Below, piece after piece: positions 33,724 through 42,410 of a stretch of 64,000 nt of DNA. Made by a program: the position numbers and the translations under genes. The stretch comes from JBOZRQ01 sp050789255 (GTDB lineage: Bacteria; Bacillota; Sulfobacillia; Symbiobacteriales; Symbiobacteriaceae): assembly GCA_050789255.1 (NCBI GenBank), contig JBOZRQ010000027.1, positions 18,488-82,487 on the forward strand, read 5' to 3'. How positions within the stretch are numbered: position 1 is the stretch's first letter; the number at the start of each line of letters is the position of its first letter. A model generated the notes under the pieces. It made no database searches. It was not told the origin of the DNA and saw only the letters and a list, made by a program, of their open reading frames with translations.

Positions 33724-34327
33724 CACGGGTACACCTCCTCCAGCAGGTGCTGCAAGGACTGATGGTGCCGGGAGCGCAACTCCTCGGCCTCGCCCTCCAG
33801 CTTGATGCGACCCCGCTCCATCAGGATGAGCCGGTCGAAGATGGTCTCTGTCTCGGGCAGCTCATGCGTGGCCAGCACGATGGTCTGCTCGCCCATGCGG
33901 AACTCCCGCAAGATCGCCTCCACGATCCGATTCCGTGAGGGAACGTCGATGCCGGAGAGCGGCTCGTCGAGGATGACGAGCGGCGCCCGGCGGGCCAGGG
34001 CCGGGATCAGCCGCAGGCAAAGGCTGCACTGGTGAAGCGCAGGGCCTCCCCCACCGTCATCCAGCCATAGAGATGGTCGACTTCCGGCATGAACGCCACC
34101 GTAGCCCGGGTAGCGACGCTGTGGGGGCGCCCCTCCAGGAGCACCTCCCCGGAGGTGGGGCGAGCCAGGCCGGCCATCAGTTTAAGCAGGGTCGACTTGC
34201 CCGAGCCGTTGGGGCCCAGCACTCCGACGATCACCCCACGCGGCAGGTCAAGACTCAGGTCCTCCACGGCGGTCTTCATCCAGTAGCGCTTCGTCACCCG
34301 TCTCAACGAGAGAAAGGGCAGGGTCAT
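33723..34327 (-). pseudogene. ABC transporter ATPase, internally deleted and frameshifted
   Basis: The first 106 codons carry Walker A (GPNGSGKST) and run to FTSAAFACG then a stop at 34007. A second frame resumes with LARRAPLVILDEPLSGID (Walker B) and ends EEVYP at 33723. The region between, which should hold the helical domain and the LSGGQ signature, is absent, and the frame shifts at about 34025. The loss is roughly 40-50 codons by family length. This points to a deletion rather than a read error, so the ATPase should be non-functional. Confidence 0.8.
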
Positions 34328-34707
34328 GGCTGTTCATCTCCCTTCAGAGCCGTCTCCGTCAACTGGCGAATCTCCGTGTCTCCCAACCCGAGCGCCCGGA
34401 GCTCCCGGATGAAGCGCCGGACCGATTCCTTCGCCAGATCGGTCCGCAGCAGGTCCAGCATGGTCGGATCATCTCGGATGAAGGTACCCTCGCCCCGGCG
34501 GGTCTCGACCAGCCCGAGCAGTTCCAGCTCCCGGTAGGCCCGCTGCACCGTGTTGGGATTGACCCGCGCCCCTTCTGCCAAGTCGCGCTGGGAGGGGATT
34601 TTCTCCCCCGGTTTTAGCTCGCCACGCGCCACCGCATGGCAGATGGAGTCCATCAACTGCTGGTAGATCGGCAGATTCGGATCAAGTTTGAGCTCCAGCC
34701 TGCCCAC
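34324..34707 (-). CDS. GntR-family regulator, YtrA type
   Basis: 127 residues. The winged-helix domain (LPIYQQLMDSICHAVARGEL, then IPSQRDLAEGARVNPNTVQRAYRELE, then RRGEGTFI) fills residues 10-75, followed by a short helical tail, as in the YtrA subfamily that regulates adjacent ABC exporters. GTG start. It overlaps the ATPase pseudogene by 4 bp (ATGA). The paired GTGCAC repeats just upstream are its likely operator. Confidence 0.88.
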   Translation of the reverse strand: MGRLELKLDPNLPIYQQLMDSICHAVARGELKPGEKIPSQRDLAEGARVNPNTVQRAYRELELLGLVETRRGEGTFIRDDPTMLDLLRTDLAKESVRRFIRELRALGLGDTEIRQLTETALKGDEQP

Positions 34708-34723
34708 CCCCTACATTAGAACC

Positions 34724-34748
34724 CTAGTGCACTATCTCACTAGTGCAC
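34724..34748. promoter_or_regulatory. Candidate GntR operator (tandem CTAGTGCAC)
   Basis: CTAGTGCAC at 34724-34732 and again at 34740-34748, direct repeats 16 bases apart, each with a GTGCAC palindrome. They sit 17-41 bases before the regulator's start, where autoregulation would act. Confidence 0.55.
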
Positions 34749-34789
34749 CTGAAGAATATCACACTTGTCGATATGTTTCAAGCAAAAAA

Positions 34790-34816
34790 GACCGGACCTC
34801 ACGAAGAGGTCCGGTC
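34790..34816 (-). terminator. Terminator of the RpiR operon
   Basis: Eleven-bp arms GACCGGACCTC/GAGGTCCGGTC, 5-nt loop, then TTTTTT in the minus direction. The same hairpin occurs at 43743-43769. Confidence 0.9.
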
Positions 34817-34879
34817 CCATGGGCGCCAAGACGGAAAACGGCTGCACGCCGCCTCACGGGTGGCTGTGCAACCGTTCCT

Positions 34880-35737
34880 TCATAGTCCGTGCGAGACCTC
34901 TTTCCAGGCGTCTGTCACCGCCTCCATGCGGGCCAAGCGCTGGTCCACCTCGGACTTGGAGCGAAGCACCACGCCGGTGATCAGAGCGTTGACCAGCGCA
35001 AGGGGCGGTACATAAGACATGACCGCGGCGACGGTGTCCGTGGGGCTGGTGAGAACCGCCTTGGACAGCCGCCCGATCGGAGAGAGCGGGTTGTCCGTGA
35101 TCGAGACCACCGGGCAGCCCTGCTCAGCGGCGTAGCGAACGATGTTGAGGGTGGAGTCGCTGTACCGAGGAAAGCCAATGGCCAGCAGGGCCGATTCGGC
35201 GGTCAACCCCGGCAGATCCGTGTAGAACGACGGGGTTCCCACATGCAGAAAGGTTGCCCGGCCCAACTGGAAGTTCAACATGTACCAGCAGAAATGCGCC
35301 ACGCTGTAGCTGTATCGGCTTCCCGTGACATAGATGTGCCGGGCGCCGGCGAGCAGCGAGACCGCCTCTGAAAAGGAGCGGCGGTCGTTCTCCTCCAGCA
35401 CGACCTTGAGCATCTGAATGTCATCCTCGATCACACGGCCCATGACGTCGGTGCCGTCCGAGAACTCGGAGGCCGCCCGGGAGACCAGTTCCGGCATCAG
35501 CTTGGGCGTCAGCATCCCCTGCGCTTCGGCCTGCATTTCGGGAAAGCCCCGATAGCCCAGCACGTGCGCAAGCCGGATCACCGTCGACTCGCTCACGCCC
35601 ACCTTCCGGCCGATCTCGGCGGCGGTGCCAAAGGCGAGCAGGTGGGGCTGCTTGACCAACCCCTCCGCCACCAGCCGCTGCCCCTGGCTCAACTCCTTGT
35701 AGTTCTGCTGAACCCGTTCGACGAAGGCGTGGCTCAT
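34880..35737 (-). CDS. RpiR/MurR-family transcriptional regulator
   Basis: 285 residues. The N-terminal HTH (AAEIGRKVGVSESTVIRLAHVLGYRG, split across residues 38-64) is followed by a SIS sugar-phosphate-binding domain (ARHIYVTGSRYS; VVSITDNPLSPIGRL). It is the last gene of an eight-gene minus-strand operon and overlaps the hydrolase gene by 4 bp. Family members sense sugar phosphates such as MurNAc-6-P. It probably regulates the operon that encodes it; the palindrome near 43555 is a candidate target. Confidence 0.9.
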   Translation of the reverse strand: MSHAFVERVQQNYKELSQGQRLVAEGLVKQPHLLAFGTAAEIGRKVGVSESTVIRLAHVLGYRGFPEMQAEAQGMLTPKLMPELVSRAASEFSDGTDVMGRVIEDDIQMLKVVLEENDRRSFSEAVSLLAGARHIYVTGSRYSYSVAHFCWYMLNFQLGRATFLHVGTPSFYTDLPGLTAESALLAIGFPRYSDSTLNIVRYAAEQGCPVVSITDNPLSPIGRLSKAVLTSPTDTVAAVMSYVPPLALVNALITGVVLRSKSEVDQRLARMEAVTDAWKEVSHGL

Positions 35738-36657
35738 GACTCTGCCCTACGCTCTTTCACCCACTGGTAGACCAGGGAGGAGACACTGCGGATCAGGTTG
35801 ATCCCGGGGTGGACCCCCTCGGGCTCGCCGGCGCCTTCGGTCATTACAGCCAGGCCGTACAAGACGCCGCCCTCCAGGGCGATCACCGCGCAGTCCGTGC
35901 GGATGCCGGGATCGGTGCCCCCCTTGTTGCCAACGTAGAGCACCCCCTCGCTGGAGGCGGCGCCGAACACCCCCTCCAGGGGATCGCTGGCAAGGTCGAA
36001 GGCGGGTGACATGCGGTCCAGCAGCGCCCGTCCGTCGTAGGGGCGGCTGTAGGGCAGCGGCCCGGGAATGCGGTCCTGACCCAGGTTGCGGGCCAGGATC
36101 ACCTGTACCTCCCGGGTCAGTTCCGGGCCCAGCAGCTTGCCGCGTACCAGGGCGAGCATCAGCTCGCACAGCTCGGCCGGCGAGGCCACCGCAAAGTCCC
36201 AGCCGTCCGAGAGCCCGCTGAACTCAACCGGCGCCCGCAGCTCCACGGTGGGGAAGCCCAGCCGGTCCATGCGCTCGTTGATCGAGCCGATGCCCAGGTG
36301 CTCGGCCAACAGGTTGGTCGCGGTGTTGTCGCTCCAGATCATCATCAGCATGGCGAGGTTGCGCAGCGTGAACCGCTCGCCGGGGAAGAAGTGCTTGAGT
36401 ATGCCGCTGCCGCCGACCTGGTGGTAGGGGGTCAGCTTGATGGTATCCGTAAGGTCGAGCCGGCCCTCCTGGGCTCGCAGGTAGAGCTCAGCCAAAATCG
36501 CCGTCTTGATGGCGCTGGCGGTCGGCATGGCGTCCTCGGACTGGTAGTCGAAGCGGAGCGGCTCCGATTGACCGGGGCGCCACATGCGGGCAGCCACGCC
36601 CACCCGGCCCGGGTAGGCGGTGGCCAGGGCCTCGATCTGCTTGAACAGTTCCTCCAT
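35734..36657 (-). CDS. Class A beta-lactamase-like serine hydrolase
   Basis: 307 residues. SxxK motif SAIK (Ser48, Lys51), SDN motif WSDNTAT (Ser109) and KGG (VGNKGGTDPG) are all present in the proper order. No signal peptide is visible, so it is probably cytoplasmic, unlike true resistance enzymes. The context (D-aminoacylase, N-acylamino acid racemase, peptide importer) suggests hydrolysis of a D-amino-acid peptide or amide taken up by the transporter. ATG start, 15 bp after the D-aminoacylase stop. Confidence 0.82.
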   Translation of the reverse strand: MEELFKQIEALATAYPGRVGVAARMWRPGQSEPLRFDYQSEDAMPTASAIKTAILAELYLRAQEGRLDLTDTIKLTPYHQVGGSGILKHFFPGERFTLRNLAMLMMIWSDNTATNLLAEHLGIGSINERMDRLGFPTVELRAPVEFSGLSDGWDFAVASPAELCELMLALVRGKLLGPELTREVQVILARNLGQDRIPGPLPYSRPYDGRALLDRMSPAFDLASDPLEGVFGAASSEGVLYVGNKGGTDPGIRTDCAVIALEGGVLYGLAVMTEGAGEPEGVHPGINLIRSVSSLVYQWVKERRAES

Positions 36658-36672
36658 GGTGCTAGCTCCCCC

Positions 36673-38193
36673 TTATGCGGCGCCCCGGCGCAGAACCCGC
36701 CCCGGCCGCCGTCCGGTATGCTCGCCCCGGTCGATCACCCTGGTGCCGTTCACCCAGACCCCGGCAATGCCGTGGGGAAACTGGTGCGGCTGCTGGAAGG
36801 TAGCGGTGTCGCCTACGGTGGCGGGGTCGAAGAGAACCAGGTCGGCGTAGTACTCGGGCCGCACGTAGCCACGGCCCCGCAGCCCAAGCGCTTCAGCCGG
36901 CAGCCCGGTCATCTTGCGGATCGCCGTCTCCATGCTGAGCACCTGTTCATCCCGGACGTACTTGCCCAGGACCCGCGGGAAGGTGCCGTAGGAGCGCGGG
37001 TGCGTCGGCTGGCTGGACGGCGCTGTGACCGAGCCGTCGGAGCCCACCATCACCCAGTCCTGCGACACGATCTGCCGCACGTCCCGCTCATCCATGGCAT
37101 GCCCGACGATGCCGATGTCGGCCTCGGGCTGCTCCATCAGGGCGAAGAAGATCTCGAACCCATCCTTGCCCTCGTCGTCGGCGACCTGCTGGATCGTGCG
37201 GCCCACGTAGTCTGGGCAGGGAGCGCACCGGGTCAGCATGATCCGATCCCAGCCCACGCCCTTCAGCGAGGACTGCCAACCCGGCAACCCTTCGGCCACC
37301 ACGTGGGCCAGCTCCTTGCGGAATCCCGAGTTCTTCAGCTCCTGGCCGAGGGTCCGGAAGTCGACCGTAGGCGGCAAAAAGGAGTTCAGGTGCGTCTGGT
37401 AGGCGGCGTACGGGTACTGGTCCACGTTGATGCGCAGACCCTCCTCCCGGGCGCGCAGGATCATCTCCAGCAGCGCCTCGGCCTTGCCCCACATCAGGTC
37501 GGACTCCAGCTTCAGATGGCTGATCTGGACCCGCAGCCCGGTGCGGCGTCCCACCTCAATCGCCTCAGCCACGGCGTCGAAGACCGTCTCGCCCTCGCCG
37601 CGAATGTGGCTGGTGTAGACCCCGTCGTAGGCCTGCAGCACCTTGGCCGCCTTGCTCAGCTCAGCCACATCGGCGTACATCGAGGGCACATAGATCAGGC
37701 CGCTGGAGAGACCCACCACGCCCTCCTCGAGGGAGCGGGCCACAAAGCGGCGCATGCCAGCCATCTGCTCGGGGGTGGGCTGGGAGGAATCTAACCCCAT
37801 CACCGCCCGGCGGATGCTGCCGTGCCCGACGTAGGTGCAGAAGTTCGCCGAGATGCCCATCTGCTCAATGGCGCCGAAGTACGCCCCGAAGCTGGGAAAC
37901 TCCCCGGGCACCATGGAGTAGCCGCAGTTGCCGCCCACCATGGTCGTGATCCCCTGGTGCACCATCGACTTGCAGTCGGGCACCTTCATCAGCGTTGTGT
38001 CCGAGTGGGTATGAATGTCGACGAAGCCGGGCGCCAGCACGAGGCCATCGGCCTCGACGACCTCCTGCGCCGCCGCCCCTTCCAGGGCGCCGATCTCTTC
38101 GATCCGGCCGTCCATCAGGCCCACCGAGGCCTTATAAGCCGCCCGGCCGCTTCCGTCTACAATCATGGCGTTCCGAATCAAGGTGTCGAGCAT
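36673..38193 (-). CDS. D-aminoacylase / N-acyl-D-amino-acid deacylase
   Basis: Amidohydrolase-superfamily enzyme of 506 residues. It begins like the family (LIRNAMIVDGSGRA) and has the metal motif GFVDIHTHSD, the cysteine-containing GGNCGYS loop, and later histidine motifs (YTSHIRGEG; QISHLK). It releases D-amino acids from N-acyl-D-amino acids. ATG behind GAGAGGAG. In an operon with a racemase for N-acyl amino acids and a peptide-type importer. Confidence 0.9.
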   Translation of the reverse strand: MLDTLIRNAMIVDGSGRAAYKASVGLMDGRIEEIGALEGAAAQEVVEADGLVLAPGFVDIHTHSDTTLMKVPDCKSMVHQGITTMVGGNCGYSMVPGEFPSFGAYFGAIEQMGISANFCTYVGHGSIRRAVMGLDSSQPTPEQMAGMRRFVARSLEEGVVGLSSGLIYVPSMYADVAELSKAAKVLQAYDGVYTSHIRGEGETVFDAVAEAIEVGRRTGLRVQISHLKLESDLMWGKAEALLEMILRAREEGLRINVDQYPYAAYQTHLNSFLPPTVDFRTLGQELKNSGFRKELAHVVAEGLPGWQSSLKGVGWDRIMLTRCAPCPDYVGRTIQQVADDEGKDGFEIFFALMEQPEADIGIVGHAMDERDVRQIVSQDWVMVGSDGSVTAPSSQPTHPRSYGTFPRVLGKYVRDEQVLSMETAIRKMTGLPAEALGLRGRGYVRPEYYADLVLFDPATVGDTATFQQPHQFPHGIAGVWVNGTRVIDRGEHTGRRPGRVLRRGAA

Positions 38194-38211
38194 GCGGTCG
38201 TAGCTCCTCTC

Positions 38212-39102
38212 TCAGGTTCGCTGCCGCGGGTCGAGTACGTCGCGGAGGGCATCTCCCAGCAGGTTGAAGCCCAGCACCGTCAGCATGATCGCCCCGCCGG
38301 GGATGAAGGTGAGCCAGGGGGCTCTGTTGATGAAGATCCGGCCTGCGCTGAGCATCGCACCCCAGCTGGGCTGGGGCGGTTGGGCGCCCAGCCCGAGAAA
38401 GCTGAGCGATGCCTCCACCAGGATCGCACCGGCCATGCCCATCGTCGCCAGCACGATCAGCGGCGAGACGGCGTTGGGCAGCATGTGCTTCCAGATTACC
38501 CGCAGGTCCGGGGCGCCGAGCGACTGTGCGGCGATCACAAAGTCCCGCCCGCGCAAGGCAACGAACTGCCCCCGCGCCACCCGGGCATACTGGGGCCAGG
38601 TCACGAGCCCCAGGGCGATCATCGCGCTGCCCAGTCCCGGCCGCAGAATCGCTACCAGGGCGATGGCCAGCAGGATCTCCGGGAAAGCCCAGACTGTATC
38701 GGCCACGCCCAGGATTGCGTAGTCCAGCCAACCGCCCTTGTACCCGGCGACGGCGCCCAGGATCGTCCCGACCACCAGCCCGATCCCTACTGCAATCAGG
38801 CCGACGGACAGGGAGATCCGGCTGCCCCAGATCACACGGGAGAGCACGTCCCGCCCGAAGTCATCCGTGCCGAAAAGGTGCGCGGCGGACGGCCGCTGGA
38901 GCACGTTGTTCAGGTCTTGAAGGAGCGGGTCGTGCGGGGCGACCCAGGGCGCCAGCAGCGCCATCAGGAAAAACACCAGCATGATCACCGCTCCCAACAG
39001 CGCCGTCTTGCGGCGAATGAGCAGCCGGACGGCCCGCCGGGTGAAGGATTCAGGTGCCGGTTCGAACGTGGATGGAGAAGCCGGTCGGTTCTCGAGCGCC
39101 AC
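38212..39102 (-). CDS. ABC transporter permease, DppC/OppC type
   Basis: 296 residues with the family's LFGTDDFGRDVLSR motif after the first span and a coupling loop with DFVIAAQSLGAPD; ending DVLDPRQRT. GTG start behind TAAGGAGGG. It pairs with the DppB-type gene 13 bp upstream. No ATPase is encoded in this operon, so it depends on ATPases from elsewhere (for instance those at 6.6-8.6 kb). Confidence 0.93.
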   Translation of the reverse strand: MALENRPASPSTFEPAPESFTRRAVRLLIRRKTALLGAVIMLVFFLMALLAPWVAPHDPLLQDLNNVLQRPSAAHLFGTDDFGRDVLSRVIWGSRISLSVGLIAVGIGLVVGTILGAVAGYKGGWLDYAILGVADTVWAFPEILLAIALVAILRPGLGSAMIALGLVTWPQYARVARGQFVALRGRDFVIAAQSLGAPDLRVIWKHMLPNAVSPLIVLATMGMAGAILVEASLSFLGLGAQPPQPSWGAMLSAGRIFINRAPWLTFIPGGAIMLTVLGFNLLGDALRDVLDPRQRT

Positions 39103-39115
39103 GCGGCTTCCCTCC

Positions 39116-40036
39116 TTAGCGATAGTGGATGCGGGGGTCGACCATCACGTAGATCAAATCGGCTGCCAGGTTTGCCAGCATGACGGAGGCGGCGAGGATC
39201 ACCAGCGTCCCCTGCACCACGGGGTAATCCCGGGACAGGATCGCATTGACCATCAATCGGCCCATGCCGGGGCGGCTGAAGACCACCTCGAGGACCACAG
39301 CTCCGGCGATCATGTAGCCGAGGCGCAGCCCCAGCACGGTGACCACCGGCAGCAAGGCGTTCCTCAGTGCATGCCGGTAGATCACGCTGCGCTCGCCCAA
39401 CCCTTTGGCCCGCGCCGTGCGGATGAAATCCTGCGACAGCACCTCCAGGACGCTGGAGCGGGTCAGGCGTGCGATCAGGGCTACCCCTCCCGCTGCAAGC
39501 GCCAGACCGGGCAGGATCACGTGGGCGAAGCTGCCGTATCCCGAACTGGGCAGGAGCTTCCAGTAGACGCTAAAGACGTACATCAGGAGAAGCGCCAGCC
39601 AGAAGGTTGGCATGGAGATGCCCAGGAGGGCGCCCACCAGGGTGGCCTGGTCGACCAGCGTGTCCCGCCGGACGGCGGAGATCACCCCAACGGCGATCCC
39701 CGCCACGGCCGAAAGCACGATTCCGAACAGACCGACCTCCAGGGTGACCGGGATGGCGGTGGAGAGCAGCTCTCCCACCGGCCGGTTCTGGAGAATGGAG
39801 CGGCCCAGGTCGCCTCGGAGCAGGTTGCTCAGGAACTGGAAGTACTGGATCGGCAGCGGCCGGTCCAACCCCCAGCGGGCGGCGATGAGCGCTCGGGTCT
39901 CGGGGGGCGTGCGCTCGCCGGCCAGCAGGTCGATCGGGTCACCCGGGGCTGCTTGCAGCAGAATGAACGCCACCACCGTGATGCCGAGCAGGACGGGCAG
40001 CATGAGCAGGACCCGCTTCACGGCGTACTTGAGCAT
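39116..40036 (-). CDS. ABC transporter permease, DppB/OppB type
   Basis: 306 residues. Family N-terminus (LPVLLGITVVAFILLQAAPG), coupling loop DFIRTARAKGLGER with HALRNALLP, and ending VDPRIHYR. ATG start 9 bp after the binding-protein stop. Channel partner of the following DppC-type gene. Confidence 0.93.
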   Translation of the reverse strand: MLKYAVKRVLLMLPVLLGITVVAFILLQAAPGDPIDLLAGERTPPETRALIAARWGLDRPLPIQYFQFLSNLLRGDLGRSILQNRPVGELLSTAIPVTLEVGLFGIVLSAVAGIAVGVISAVRRDTLVDQATLVGALLGISMPTFWLALLLMYVFSVYWKLLPSSGYGSFAHVILPGLALAAGGVALIARLTRSSVLEVLSQDFIRTARAKGLGERSVIYRHALRNALLPVVTVLGLRLGYMIAGAVVLEVVFSRPGMGRLMVNAILSRDYPVVQGTLVILAASVMLANLAADLIYVMVDPRIHYR

Positions 40037-40045
40037 GACTGACGC

Positions 40046-41635
40046 CTACTTTCCCTTGGCTAGCCAGAGATCCGAGTAGTTGGGGCCCGAGGGATGGGGC
40101 TTGTAGCCCTTCACCAGGTCCGTGCGGATGGCGTCCAGCGAGAGCGGGAACCAGACGGGCGCCCAAACAGCCTGGTCGATCAGGTACTGCTGGAGCTCTT
40201 TGTACTTGGCGTCGCGCTCCTTGGCGCTGGGGGCTGACTCCGCCGCCTCGAAGAGCTGGTCGGTCTTGGCGTCCTTCCAGCCGCCCACGTTGGGCGACGG
40301 GGCGTTCTTGCCGTAAAGGAACCAGCCAAGAATATCGGGGTCGTCCCAGCTGTACTGGGTGACCGCCAACTGCCAGTCGCCCTCCTTCTGCTTGGCCTTG
40401 AGGGCGGCAGCGTCGTACTGGACGATCTCCGTCTTCATGCCGATCGCCTTGAGCATCTGCTGGACCGCCTCGGCCACACGGACGTGCTCGGTCCGGTTGC
40501 GGGTGGCCAGCTGTACGGTCTGGTTGGTATCGTAGCCGGCCTCCTGCAGGAGCTGCTTGGCCTTCTCCACATTGAAAGCGTGGGCCGTCTTGTTCTCGAG
40601 GAACGAGGTGAGCTCGGCGGGCACCAGGCCATAGGCCGCCTTGGCATGGCCAAAGAAGATCGACTTGACGATCGCCTCACGGTCCACGGCGAGGTTGACC
40701 GCCTGACGCACCTTCACGTTGTTGAAGGGTGCCTTGTCCTTGCGGAAGTCGAGGTAGCCGAGGCCGAAGCCCGGCCGCTGGAAGACCTCGACCCCAGGGA
40801 TCGACTTGGCCCGGTCATACTGCTCCACCGGCAGGTCCAGGAGGACCTGAATGTTGCCCGACTCCAGCTCAGTCAGGCGGGTCGAGGAGTCCGGAATCAG
40901 CCGCCATACCAGCTGGTCGACGTAAGCGGGGCCCTTGTTGGTGGCCCACTTTGGCGCCCAGTTGTAGTCCGGGTTTCGCTTCATGACCAGCTTGTCGCTG
41001 GCGATGTACTGCTCGAGCATGAAGGGGCCGGTGCCCACGCCCACCTTGGTTCCGTAGGTCTTGTCCCCCGCCGGGCCGAACTTGGCATAGGCCGTGGGGC
41101 TCTGGACCGCACCGTAGGTGTTGCCGTGGCGGAACTCGGCATTGGCGAACGGCTGCTTCAGGTTGAACTTGATGGTGAACTCGTCCACCACGGTCATCGA
41201 CTCGAACCACTCCCACTCCGAGCCCTGCTGGGCGGCAGTCGCCTTGTCCCGCATCACCTCGAAGTGACGCTTGACCGCCTCGGCGTTAAAGGGGGTGCCG
41301 TCGTGGAACTTCACATTCTTCTTGAGGTTGAAGGTCCAGGTCAGGCCGTCGGGGCTGGACTCCCACTTCTCCGCAAGGCCGTCGGAATATCGGTAGTCAT
41401 TATCGCGACTGATCAGGGACTGGAAGATGTTCTGCAGACCGCCCGACCAGGTCATCTGGTAGATGTCGACCGTGTTGGGCTCCGTGGCCACACCGACCGT
41501 CAGCGTGCCGCCCTTCACAGGCTGGCCGTTATTCCCCGCTGCGGGGCCGGAGCCGGACCCACCTCCGGAGCAGGCGGACAGGGTCAGTAGCAGCGCCAGG
41601 GCGCCTGCCGGTACCAGCTTCCTCCATCGTGCCAA
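40046..41635 (-). CDS. Peptide-type solute-binding lipoprotein
   Basis: SBP_bac_5 protein of 529 residues. Signal peptide with lipobox LSAC (Cys about residue 22) and a Gly/Ser linker, then VKGGTLTVGVATEPNTVD. Family landmarks include VKFHDGTPFNAEAV and KVRQAVNLAVDREAI. TTG start behind GAGGAGGAG. Receptor for the operon's importer, with an N-acyl-amino-acid or muropeptide-like ligand inferred only from neighbours. Confidence 0.93.
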   Translation of the reverse strand: MARWRKLVPAGALALLLTLSACSGGGSGSGPAAGNNGQPVKGGTLTVGVATEPNTVDIYQMTWSGGLQNIFQSLISRDNDYRYSDGLAEKWESSPDGLTWTFNLKKNVKFHDGTPFNAEAVKRHFEVMRDKATAAQQGSEWEWFESMTVVDEFTIKFNLKQPFANAEFRHGNTYGAVQSPTAYAKFGPAGDKTYGTKVGVGTGPFMLEQYIASDKLVMKRNPDYNWAPKWATNKGPAYVDQLVWRLIPDSSTRLTELESGNIQVLLDLPVEQYDRAKSIPGVEVFQRPGFGLGYLDFRKDKAPFNNVKVRQAVNLAVDREAIVKSIFFGHAKAAYGLVPAELTSFLENKTAHAFNVEKAKQLLQEAGYDTNQTVQLATRNRTEHVRVAEAVQQMLKAIGMKTEIVQYDAAALKAKQKEGDWQLAVTQYSWDDPDILGWFLYGKNAPSPNVGGWKDAKTDQLFEAAESAPSAKERDAKYKELQQYLIDQAVWAPVWFPLSLDAIRTDLVKGYKPHPSGPNYSDLWLAKGK

Positions 41636-41654
41636 GTGGTTCTCCTCCTCTGTA

Positions 41655-42407
41655 TTAGCTGATTTCCCGGGACAGTACGTAGTGGCCGTCGTGGAAACCG
41701 GTCAGCCCATAGCCCCGCTTCAGATAGTGGAGCAGGGCGTTCCGCACAAGGAAACGCCATCCCTTCACCGCCTCCAGCTGGCCGTTCGCGTAGCTGCTGC
41801 GGAAGTCGGCGGGGATGCGAAGCCGGAGCACCGGAGCGGTGAGGCCCTCGTCCCACCGGCCACCTTCCGGGTTGATCACGGGCGCTCCAGCCGGCGCCAC
41901 CTGTCCACCTTCAGGTGACACCAGGTTCCAGTCGACCAGGAGGCGGTCGGTCGGCAAGCCTCGGTTCAGGTCGTCTTCGAGGCTGCCGTAGTAATCCTCC
42001 TCATAAATCCGGGCCGTGGCGCCCAGCTTGCCCAGGTTGAGGCGGGCGTTGGGCGCCTCCAGCGGATCGTAGGTCCAGGTCATCCGCTTGTAGCCCTGTG
42101 CCAGCGCCTGTGCGGCCTGCGCTCGCTTGAGCCGTTCGCCCAGACCGTGGCTCCGGTACTCGGGCAGCACCCCAAGCAGGTGCGAATGGAGCCAAACCTC
42201 CCGGCCGTCAAAGGCCGGCCAGCCGTAGCAGAAACCTGCCAGGCCCCCGGCGCTGTCAAAGGCGCCCATTGCCACGCCGCCGTACTTACAGGCCGCCAGT
42301 GTCTGGTCATAGACCACTGCCGCCCCTTCTCCCCAGATCGCTCTCTGGGCCTCCTCCAGGAGCTTGTGGTCCGACACGCTGACGAGGGGCCGTATGTCGA
42401 ATTGCAT
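41655..42407 (-). CDS. GNAT-family N-acetyltransferase
   Basis: 250 residues. The acetyl-CoA-binding segment is LLGVLPEYRSHGLGERLKRA, the R/QxxGxG/A motif of GNAT enzymes, near residues 95-115. The C-terminal 80 residues are an extension of unknown fold. ATG start 3 bp after the racemase stop. Between a racemase that acts on N-acyl amino acids and a transporter, it could acetylate amino acids to make racemase substrates; that is an inference. Confidence 0.8.
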   Translation of the reverse strand: MQFDIRPLVSVSDHKLLEEAQRAIWGEGAAVVYDQTLAACKYGGVAMGAFDSAGGLAGFCYGWPAFDGREVWLHSHLLGVLPEYRSHGLGERLKRAQAAQALAQGYKRMTWTYDPLEAPNARLNLGKLGATARIYEEDYYGSLEDDLNRGLPTDRLLVDWNLVSPEGGQVAPAGAPVINPEGGRWDEGLTAPVLRLRIPADFRSSYANGQLEAVKGWRFLVRNALLHYLKRGYGLTGFHDGHYVLSREIS

Positions 42408-42410
42408 CGG

